A DNA stretch of 64,000 nucleotides from Euglena gracilis (taxonomy: Eukaryota > Euglenida > Euglenophyceae > Euglenales). The DNA lies in assembly GCA_039621445.1 (NCBI GenBank), contig CP154955.1, forward strand, positions 1,628,558 through 1,692,557, given 5' to 3'. Below, one piece after another: positions 1 through 11,500 of the stretch. The notes under the pieces are model-generated. The model made no database searches. It was not told the origin of the DNA and worked only from the letters and a program-made list of their open reading frames with translations. Positions within the stretch are counted from its first letter, which is position 1, and every line of letters begins with the position of its first letter. A program made the position numbers and the translations under genes.

Positions 1-61
1 AGGTGATATTATGACTCAGAGGAGGCCACAACCCAGACTGGAAGTGGCATCTGCAGCCCCT

Positions 62-63
62 GC

Positions 64-128
<65 letters not shown>

Positions 129-205
129 CGACAACAACGACAACAACAACAACAACAACAACAACAACAGCAGCAGCAGCAGCAGCAACAACAACAACAA
201 CAACT
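62..205. repeat. (CAA)n microsatellite with CAG patch
   Basis: Almost pure CAA trinucleotide repeat with a few CGA and CAG units (the CAG patch is near 169-186). It gives poly-Thr, poly-Asn or poly-Val reading frames that are artefacts of the repeat. Confidence 0.97.
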
Positions 206-862
206 ACAGAAGCATATGAGATAAAGGCCCATTGAAATAATACTTTTTGCACTGATCAAAGGGGACAGATTTTGGATCCGGCATTATGTGCATCCGTGCC
301 ATAATGCCAAAAGACTTCTTCAGATGTTAGTATTAACTGTATGATGATAGGTCACATTCCATGCCTTCAGAACATTTGGGAGTCTGCCCCCCCCCCCAGC
401 AGCTGACCCCTGGTCCCACTCAAAAAAAATACCTTGGAAGGTGCCAGGTGGTGGGGTGAATGGGTTTGAGCTATTGAACCCCCTGGCCCAGTTAAGAAAA
501 ATTAAAAAAAAAGCTCGGGATGTACTTTTTAACTGGAAACCCCAAAAATCACAATTTCAAAAATTTTGAGCGAGCAAATATCATGCAAAATGTCATTTTT
601 GAAAACTTCTGGCAAATGCCTTGTTTGGGGTCTTTTGGGGCAGCTTTTGACCAACAATTCCTCGACTAATAAACCACCCCTCCCCAATATAAACCTCCTT
701 CTGTCGATCAAACAAAATCCTACAAACCCTGCGTTTATAAAACAAGGACGGGTTCTGTCTATGCCTGAATTGTCCAAGAGGCAGGGGATTTCCGCCAGGA
801 TACAACCAAATCAGTGCGGACCTCCAAAGCTCACCCACCTGCCCATCCACACTGTGCCGAAT
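206..862. other. non-coding spacer
   Basis: Spacer downstream of the last exon of the first gene. It has short C- and A-runs and no frame with protein-like composition on either strand. Confidence 0.5.
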
Positions 863-2530
<1,668 letters not shown>

Positions 2531-4068
2531 CTGACGCTTACTGCTGCACCACCCACTCAGGGTTTGGGGAAGCGATTTCTCACACAGTCTCCAGCGGCGA
2601 CGGCATTGCAAATTAAGTTGATGTATGACGCCATAGCGGATGTTCTTCTTTTTAAAAAACTTATTTCTGAGTATTACATGCAGTATATTACATATATACA
2701 TAGTATATATGATATATTACATATACCATATTATATTACATACAGTATGTTTTCAGAGGATATATTAGTGGTTTATCAAGACTTTTCCCTAACCTAATTT
2801 TTCCCTACCAACACACACATACCCGAGTTGTTTCACTGTCCTGGGAGAATTTCTTCGTCCCTTGCCCTATTTGTGGGCAAAATGTGTATCCAAAAAGGCA
2901 CGACCACCGGACTGGCACTTAAACAGGGGCCATAATTAAAAAATAAAAAACACATTTCTTGATGATTTGGGCGATGATCCTTGCCTACACAGTTTTTTTT
3001 GTTTTTCGTTGTTATTTTATCTTTGATCAGCACATTTTCGGACATACATTGTGTGTGTTCAAATGTCTGCACAGAGGGGTACAATTTAAGCCGATTGAAG
3101 ATATTGGTGCCATGCATGTGTGCAAATATATCAAATCCAACCAAATTGAGCTAAGAAATACAGCATGCTTCGCGAATCTTCCATTCCTTTGCATCTTACG
3201 GATTTTACAATGATTTGGAATATGGGAGGGATAATGTTTGGGATGGAGGATTCGTTCACATTATCGTCAATTCCAATGTATTCAATCCACATGTGATTTT
3301 GGTTTGAAATATATGGGACCACTGCGATTGCCTGGGGAAATACACACCTTGTAGTACGGGTTGGTGTTGGCACTCGGTGCGTGTCCATTGCGTTGTTCTG
3401 GAGCGGCCGAAAGCGTCTTTTGTACAACATGCTCCTTCCACCAATGCAAAACTTCATCAAATGACATCACCTGTGAGCACAAGCAAATTAGGGCAAGAGA
3501 CTTGCAGATGGAATCCTGTAGATGCAAAATTCAACTGACTCAGGTTTTATAAAGATGGGAAGGGCCCATCTAGGGTCTAACTGGGGAAAAAAAATGAAAC
3601 TGAAAAAAATGTCCAAAAACCCCGTTATGTCAAAAAAAAGTTTGACTCCTAATTTGCTTGGCCAGCCCTTTTCCAACCCATTCTGTCCATTTTTGCCATT
3701 TTTGCCCTAAAGCAAAAAATCTGTTGGGGATATGATTGTGCCACTATTATTTAAACTCCAACCGACAACCCAAATACTTGTCATCAATCCAAAACCAAAA
3801 AAGATTTGGCACGAAATGAGAGGCCCAAGGCGGCCTCAAATAAGGTTTCGTTAAATTCCAGTGAGACCCCCTTCCACAGAGGCGGGAGGGTAAATCAATG
3901 GGTGTTTCATTCACCCTCCACAAACAACGCGTGCGCCACACGCGCGCTCGCACACGCGTACACACACGCATGCACGGACGCACACACGGGCGCATACACA
4001 CATACACCATACAGCCACAGATGAAAATAGACACCCAGGCACCCAATATTGATCCACCATGCACACGA
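2531..4068. other. non-coding spacer, AT-rich with a short CA/CG tract
   Basis: TA-rich near 2690-2750, with an alternating CA/CG tract at about 3930-4010. I see no exon-like frame. It lies between the presumed 5' side of the first gene and the 3' end of the EF-hand gene. Confidence 0.4.
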
Positions 4069-7000
4069 TCACTGCACCTGGTCAGCCCAGTCTGGGCAGA
4101 CGCTCTGGAAAATGTCCCAGTCATACGGCACGCCGAGGGTGTTAGTGACTAGGAAATACACAACCACCGCCGGCACCGTTCCAGACTGGTCGAGGTCATA
4201 CGACTGGAATCAGCGCGGTCCTTAAGCAAAAAAAAACCCTGTCCCCATACACTTCAACCAAAAAATAAGGAAAAGGGGATTTTGGCCAGGGAATTTCTTT
4301 TTGAATTTTTTTTTTTGAAAAATGAACCCAAAATACATGGTTTTTGATGGAAAATCACATTTTTTCCAAAAAAAAATCTCCAAATTTTTAGGGTTGAAAA
4401 TTGTTAGTTTTTTAGGAGGGGGGTCAAAAAAATGCAGGTCAAAAAAATGGGACCAAATTTTGGAACATTCAAATTTTACTGACACTTTTTCCCGTGAAAT
4501 TTTTTTTTGGATTTTCAGTGGCATTTTTTTGCTTCAAAAATCTCTCAAAAATAAAAATTTTGAGAAATGTTGAAATTTTAAAAGGTGTGAAAAAAATGGG
4601 GTTTGGGGGGGGGGCAACATTTTGGGCAGCATTTTCACCAATTTCGGGAAAAACGGGAAATTTGGGCTGAAAATTTTTTGAACCGAAAAAATTGGGACTG
4701 AAAAAATTAAAATTAGAAGTGGCAAAATTGGAATCCGAAAAAATTGGTGATTTTTTGATGGAAAACCACATTTTTTTACAAAAAAATCTCAAGATTTCAG
4801 GATGAAATTTGGTAGTTTTAGGAGGGGGGTGAAAAAAACGAAGGTCAAAAAAGTGGACCAAATTTTGGCACAGTCAAATTTTACTGACATTTTTCTCTGT
4901 CATTTTTTTTTGGATTTTCAATGACAGTTTTTTGCTTCAAAAACCTCTCAAAATCAAAATTTTGAGAAAATGTTGATTTTTTGGAAGGTGTGAAACATGG
5001 GGTTTTGAGGGAGTTTTTTTCCTTGCAAAATGGCCATTTTTTGAGGAAAAAGTTCTAAAGTCATTTTTTTGGTCATCAAAAAGTGACGTTTTTTAGTTTT
5101 TCCAGACTTTTTTTTTGTTGTGTTTTTCCAAAAAAAAACCTGGCTTTTTTAAAAAAAACATGCTTTTCTGTTTCAAAAAAACAAGCGGTTAACCTTGGCA
5201 AGTACCTATGGTCAAGCCCCAAAATTTCCCCATTTTAGGCCATTTTAGGCCATTTAAGGCCATTTTAGGCCATTTAAGGCCATTTTAGGCCATTTTAGCT
5301 ATGGGTGCCTGCTATGGGTCCCAAAATGGGTCAAAAAAAGCACCCGGCGCCGAAGGCGCCGCAAAATTTTTTCGGGTCCAACACTGCCCTGGGGGGGGGG
5401 GCGGTCCTTAAGGGGCGGTCCTTAATTAAATAAAAAAAAAATCCCGTCCCTTATGGACCGCCCTGACTGGAATGCGCTCTGCAGGTTGCGGTAGGACATC
5501 CCCAGGGCCGGCAGCCGGCGGAACAGAATAGCAAGCTGCCCCACCGGACCGTCCATATTCATGCCCTCTCCCTCATTTACCTTCCCTTATTAAAATCCCT
5601 TCCAATTGAACAGGTTTGAGTTGCTGAAAAAGAAAGCTTTTGAAAATCTCGGGAATGCTTCAAATTTGCCTTTGTATCTCGTTCGAACCCATTTCTGATC
5701 CTGCAAAAAAAAACACGAAACCCAACTCAGTTAACACCAACTGACAACTGACACAGTTAACACATCCTGTGGCCGGATCAAGCAGACGCCATTCCACGGG
5801 AGGCGCTGCTCCCCGCCCTGCACTCCGGGGAGATGGAAAACACGGAGAACACACTGTCGTCCGGGTTAAGCTGGTCCGCCACCTGCGCCGGGAGCAGGGC
5901 GTCGCTTAGTGACCCACCCCGGAGGGAGGGTCCAGCTCAGAGGCTGGAAAAGTTTTCGCTGGCTGGAAAAAAGCCGCTGCCTCACCCCCCACCAAAAAAA
6001 ATCGAAACTGCAAAAATGCCAAAATAGCTGCCAATTATGCAAAATAAATATATTATTGGCCCCCAAATTTGCCTTGCCAGCCAAAATCCGACCCATTTTG
6101 GCCCATTTTTGGCCCATTTCTGCACACCCGAAAGTAAAAAAATCCTTTATGTCAAGCAGCTCGAAGGGTGGCAGGAAAAAAAACTCGTCGATAGAGGGGG
6201 CGGGCTGGAAAAAGGCTGCTGGCTGGCTGGGGGGGATGGATCCACTGCAGCTTAAGCGACGCCCTGGCCGGGAGCCACGTCCGGTTGCGGCCAGCCCACC
6301 ATCTGCGGCGCGGCAAAGAGGTGTGGGGAAGGTCGAAATGCGACACTCTTCGTTCCACGTGCACGCATACACTTGTGACTGTCTGTGTCGTGTGCGTGCA
6401 CCACAACTTCCCCATAAGAGAGCCAAACGGATTTTTTGAACTATGGGGATGCCTAACAAGTGGTGCTGGCACCGCTGGGGCACCGCTTGACACCGCTGGC
6501 ACCGCTTGGCACCGCTGGGACAGCAACCCATGGAATAATACTGAGGGAAAAAATGCGGGGATTTCCCATAAGGAAGCACGAAAGCATCTCGTTGTGACAT
6601 AACCATTTGTGGCCATCGAGAAAACCTGTATAGAACAAAAGCACATGGAAAATTTTTTGCAAGGGTTCCCCCTAAAAAAGAAGAAAGCCTTCCGTCCCAG
6701 CGGTGTCAAGCGGTGCCAGCGGTGTCGGCACCGCTTTTTAGGCATCCCCTATGGGAGGCAACAGGAGGAAAAAATATATTCCGATAAATATTCCAATCCA
6801 ACCCGTACAGGCATGTCGAAGGGGGCGTTGCATAAATTAGAGATCTAACCACCTTCGAGGGGGTGGCATTTCAATTCACAAATGAGACATACATTGTTTC
6901 CACAGAAAGGCGCCATATTGGCCTTGGCTTAACGAACGTTTTACATCCCTTTCGTTGTGTAAATAGCCAAATTTGCAGCCAAGAATTATACCAGCAAATT

Positions 7001-7292
7001 GCCATGTGCAGGTATTCTGCTCCGACTTATCATACTTACATTGTGAAGGGTTATCGATCAGTTCCAGAACACTGCAGGAGGGGAGCAAAAAAAAAAGCAG
7101 GCCACTACCCCTCACAGGGTGCACGGGGAGGGGGGGGGGCACATACACAGAGAAGTGGGCGAGGTCGAGGCCACCGACGCCGGCAGTGTCGAATTGCCGC
7201 ATCAGCGCCGACGCGGAGGCGTTGATCTGCAGCACGGCGAGCAGCGCGCGGAGCTCCCGCACATCCACAAAACCGTCCGCGTTGGTGTCGGC
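4069..7292 (-). CDS. EF-hand calcium-binding protein (penta-EF-like), five exons recognised
   Basis: Minus-strand exons: 7292-7147, 6302-6270, 5889-5817 (or 5824), 5565-5469 and 4205-4069 (TGA). The first recognised exon holds an EF loop (DTNADGFVDVREL) followed by a helix and a degenerate second loop (FDTAGVGGLDLAHF). The last junction fuses LQSAF to QSYDLDQSGTV, making a second clear EF-hand helix-loop. An EF pair followed by a Trp-containing linker (HFSVWWAGR) recalls penta-EF proteins such as ALG-2 and sorcin, which bind calcium and then membranes or partners. Junctions: GT-AG for 7147/6302, nonconventional for 6270/5889 and 5469/4205, probably GC-AG for 5817/5565. The N-terminus upstream of 7292 was not found. 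Its 5' end faces the kinase 3' end on the same strand, so a kinase plus EF-hand (CDPK-like) fusion cannot be fully excluded, but a stop codon separates them. Confidence 0.72.
4285..5010. repeat. two tandem copies of a ~300-bp dispersed A/T-rich repeat
   Basis: Blocks at about 4290-4610 and 4740-5000 share ordered phrases (TTTTTGATGGAAAA, TTAGGAGGGGGGT, AAATTTTACTGACA, TTTTTTGCTTCAAAAA). A third copy lies at about 58880-59185 in the same orientation. Confidence 0.8.
5232..5300. repeat. GGCCATTTTA tandem repeat
   Basis: Six or seven units of GGCCATTTTA or GGCCATTTAA. Related GGCCA-TTTT phrases build the longer degenerate arrays at 13240-13570, 32270-32480 and 37080-37290. Confidence 0.85.
5890..6269 (-). 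other. nonconventional intron with 14-bp perfect terminal stem in EF-hand gene
   Basis: The intron begins GGCCAGGGCGTCGCTTA and ends TAAGCGACGCCCTGCTCCC. The 14-nt arms CAGGGCGTCGCTTA and TAAGCGACGCCCTG are exact reverse complements, placed at +4 and -6. GCTCCCGGC is a 9-bp direct repeat spanning both splice points. Removal joins NRTWLP to AQVADQLNPDDSVF in phase (2+1). This is the clearest case in the window. Confidence 0.85.
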
Positions 7293-8570
7293 CTGCTGGG
7301 CGGCCGGGGCGGTCCGGACGGGGGACGGCACCCATCCCCCCACCAACGCACTCGTTCTACGTTCGTCGTTTGAACCTCTTAAAGAAACGAGAACCTGGCC
7401 GAACCTGGGCGGCCAGTGAGGCACCACCTGCCTCAGGGGTCATACAGGTAACCATTGGTAGTGCTGTGTTCACAGCTATGCTGGCTCCGGGCCACGGTAA
7501 ACGAACATACAACCAGTTCATCCATTAACACAGTTGCTTCACCACCCTCACCTCCATTCATTTGGCTAAAGGCCAGGCTCCTTCAGACCACACTATCCAA
7601 TTGGGGGGGGGGGGACAATCAAGGGGGGGGGGGGTTCCGAGGACCGCAGCACCCTATGTCAGTATGTTTTTCTGTGAGCAAAATTGGTGGATTTTTATGC
7701 ATGGTTGTATTTGTATAAATTTTCTTGTCTGGCAATTTCTCGAAAAAGTATTTTTTTAGAGGCTGTCTGAGCTTCTTTTTTTTGCTGGCCTTTCGAAATT
7801 GGCTGGCCTTGTGCCGGAGGTCAATTTAGGGGGAGACTGCTAATACGGGGGAAAATGAAGTTTTAATCACTTTTATTCGTCAATTATGGGTTTGGCTCGA
7901 ACGTCCTTCAAAATTAAATTGGTTGTTACAACTCCTTTTGAAAGAAATAATTCACTCATAACAAACATTCAAATATGCTGCATCGATTTCAGAAAATGAA
8001 AATTGACAATGCAGCTTCATTCCCTTGTGTTTCTGGCACAATGAACACCATTCTGGGATGAGGCTTTGCGGAAAAAGGGTGTTGGAAGCCGATACCGGTT
8101 AAAAATTACACTGCAAAATTATGGAAAAGTTTGGGAACTTTGCTAAAATGTATCTCTTGCATGATTTTTGTCCGCCCTGTAATCCTGATTGCTATTTGGA
8201 AATTGGAAAAGGACAGAAAAAATGGTTGGAGAATTGTCTAAAACGCTCCATAATGACAAAAAAAATGTAGTTGTTGGCAAATATTGACCTTTGGTAGCAT
8301 TCTTGAGCTAAAAATCTTAGAATTTATTAATTTGTGAAATAATAATCAGGATTTCTCTGATGACCTCAATGAAAAGCATGGGCAAAACTACTCGACACAT
8401 GGCAAAACAGTGTTAAAAAATTGTTGACTGCCGAATTTCCCAAAATAAATTTTCCAACTGAATGATCACAAAACAAAATATTTTTTACCGTATTTTTTAC
8501 CGCAATATGTGGTTGGTGATCCATTTTTTTTATGATGGCGTCAGGTGCTGTATGGATGGCAATAATTGTT
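7293..8570. other. spacer between kinase and EF-hand gene
   Basis: The first about 120 bp continue the EF-hand reading frame and may hold unresolved exon sequence. The rest is AT-rich with G-runs at 7604-7634. No other convincing exon was seen. Confidence 0.35.
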
Positions 8571-11500
8571 TCACTGCTCGCCACAGAAATGCTCCGGGCG
8601 GAACATCAGAGCAGCCGACGACATTTCTCCGTCGACATAATCGTTGGCGCTGTGCAAAAAAAGCACAGATACATATGAAATGTGGCAAAAAAATATAAAC
8701 CCAGATCCATTCACCATGCAGATGTGGCTAACCCAGGCAGATCGCAGTGCCCCAAAGCGCCAAAGTAGCTGCCTGTGCCGGGATCTGAGGGGTGGGGGGC
8801 ATATGTGACTGGACTGCTGGGCACCTCTTCTTCGGGGACGCCACCGAGTCCTCCAGCATGCCCAGCACGATGTGGTACGTGTCCAGCGCGCTGAGCCGCC
8901 GGCCCGGATCCCGCTCCAGGAGGCCCTGGGGAGGCACGGCGGCCCTGGCCTCCGCCACCGCAGGCCGGCGTTGGGGCAAGGCTCCAACAGTTGGGGGGTG
9001 GGGGCGACAGATTGGGCTGCACAGGCACAGGGGGTGACAATTGCCCACCCTGGAACGAACAAGAAACCAATGACGATGTTCTAACCTTGAAAACCCCATT
9101 TGAGAGCAGTTAAAAAAAATCACGAGCACAAAAATGAATCAATTTCTTTTTAGAAGCTGAAATTGTTCAGTTTTTGTTTGACAAACTTCAGATCTTTTCA
9201 AAGTAGACATTTTCCAAATCGCAAGAGCACCAGAAAAGCTGGTGCGAAACAAAATTGTTCCACACTCCTGCCTGTGCCGGCCAGTAAAACCAGACCACTT
9301 TCTTCAAATCCCTGAGACACATTGCAAACTAATTCCAAAACCAATGTGGCTGTCCTTGAAAAAAATTGATTTGGGAGTGGTTCCTTCATGCAAACTTGCA
9401 GTGTTCTGTAACATGTAACTCTGTTTGGAAGCAGATGGGAGGGGAAGGGCAAACACACCTGGATGAGGGGGTGATATGCTCCCCCATGGACCTGCTTGCA
9501 CTCCGTCAGCAGCTGCCGGTACGCCTGCAGACACACCAGCATGCACAAATATGCGAGGGGAAACTGCGAACAAAGCGACACATCGATGTTCACCTGGCTT
9601 AGCTCAAAGGGCGTGAGGTTAGGGTTAGGGTTAACAACAGACAGACAGATGCCAATATGCTCTTTCATTTCGTGTCCAGTGATGGGTCTCCAGGAGGGTT
9701 GCCACCTGTGGTTGGTCACTGGGCACCAGCTGAAATGACTCATCGGGAGGGAAAATAAGAATCACTCAACACACGAACTTCTTGGTAATTTTTCCTTACT
9801 TATGACAGCATATAGCTGTTGTTACAAAAACCACTCAAACAAAAAAAACCCTCAAGGACAACCCCCCGAAGACTTCTGGCTTGAAGAATAACCTCCCCTT
9901 CACATTTTAAAGGCAAAGGTAAGAAAAAGCCCGCGGATATAGATGAAATTGAGTCAGATTGAGCATCCAAAGAAGGATTTTTTCCCAAAACGCCAAAACA
10001 CATCTTTTGGGTCAATTTTGAGTTGATTTTATTGCCTAAATGGTAACCCCCAAAATGCTTACCCCCCCCCCCTTGGTCTCCGACTTTGGCCTGCAAATGA
10101 GAAAATGGGAGGATTTCTTATTTAAGGAGTTACAGCAGTTTTCCCCCGACACAACAGTTACAACAGCCGTGCAACTGCAACAGATACGGGACAAGGTGAT
10201 GCCTTTTGCGGTAGTTACAGGCTGGACTTGACAAACGGTGCTTTAGGGGGGTCTCGGAATGCATGGGGTCGTGCCTGCTTGGCTGGGATCAATAAAACGG
10301 GTCAAAAGTGCCCCTCCTCGGCGTTGGGGTGCCAGACAACATTGATCGCCTGCCCTGGGGTAGACCTGGGTGCCTTTGACTGCCTTCCCAGGCAGGGGGA
10401 AGGCCCGGGGTGGGGGGTGGCCACGCCTTACATTCCAGCCTGATGGGGGAGCCAACGAGACCTTTCACCAGAAAAGCCGCCAACGAAAGGTGGTCCATAT
10501 CATGGCCACAGCCATGTGTCCTTCATTGAGGGGATGCCCTCCCCTCACCCATCACCAGCAGTCTGCCACGGACAGCCCGGGGCCCGAGGCCCCGGGGCAC
10601 ACCTTCTCGTTCAGGGCGAGGGGCTGGTGGCGGCAGCGGTCGCGGCGCATCAGCTTCAGGGTGATGAGCTCGCTGAGGATGCAGCCGAGGCCCCACATGT
10701 CGTACTTCGGCCCCACCATCCCCATCTGGGGCACCCCCTGGCCCCGGGGCGGCCTCGGCAGGAGTTTGGGCTGGAGCTGCTGGAGGTGAAAAAGCACAAA
10801 TAGAATCCACAACCCGGGAGTGGGGCAACGGAATGAGCCGCCGGGGCCAACGAAGCCTCACTTGGACCCGAAAGGCCAACGCAGCCCCGGCCGGGCCCGA
10901 TGGGCGAACTCCGGGGGCACCACCATCACGTCCCCGCCCGTGAAAGTCATGGGTGCATGGGACTCTGGGCAGCCAGACCTGCAGACCTGCAGCACCATGC
11001 TGATCGCAAAGCAAAAGTGACTGGGCCATGCTTTGGAATGCAGCTTACCAGGTTATATGAATGAAAATGAAAGCTGCGACAAAACTTTAGATCTTTGTGA
11101 AATGTATATACATGAGTGAAATGAAGGGTGGTGCACTTAAACCCCCCCAAATAACACCCCCCCCCCCCGGTGTGTTATTTGGGCACCCGAACTGGGGCCC
11201 CAAGGGGGGGGGTGTTATTTGGAGGGGGTGCTATTTTTACATGCAAAACCAAAGGAAAACAGGGGGGGTGTTATTTGGGCGCTCGAAATTGGCCCCCGAG
11301 GGGGGGGGTGTTATTTGGGGGGGGGTGTTATTTAGGGGGGTGTTATTTGGGAGGGGGGTTTATTTCCAAGGCCAAATCCCACCACCACTTTTTGTTTTTA
11401 AGAAAAAACTCACCACCTCCCATCTCAGGGAGGGTGGTGAGTACGTACGCAAAACCCACCTAATGCTGACTGAACATCCTTGAAAAAGCTTGTGGAGAGG

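Larger units (their letters stand above)
4206..5468 (-). other. nonconventional intron (1.26 kb) in EF-hand gene
   Basis: The intron starts AGTCAGGGCGGTCC and ends GGACCGCGCTGATTCC. CAG is at +4 to +6 and CTG at -8 to -6. The arms CAGGGCGGTCC and GGACCGCGCTG are complementary at 10 of 11 positions. ATTCCAG occurs as a 7-bp direct repeat across the two ends. Removal joins GCA TTC C to AG TCG TAT and restores an EF-hand helix (LQSAFQSYDLDQSG). No GT-AG pair gives this frame. The interior is A/T-rich with two copies of a roughly 300-bp repeat. Confidence 0.82.

Noticed and set aside
4600-4620. Poly-G tracts as assembly artefacts
   Set aside because: They recur as parts of ordered repeat families at many loci, so most are probably real, although individual run lengths may be inaccurate.
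10241-10510. Open frames over CpG-rich DNA downstream of the helix F exon
   Set aside because: No motif and no borders; the kinase reading continues through 9593-9459 instead.
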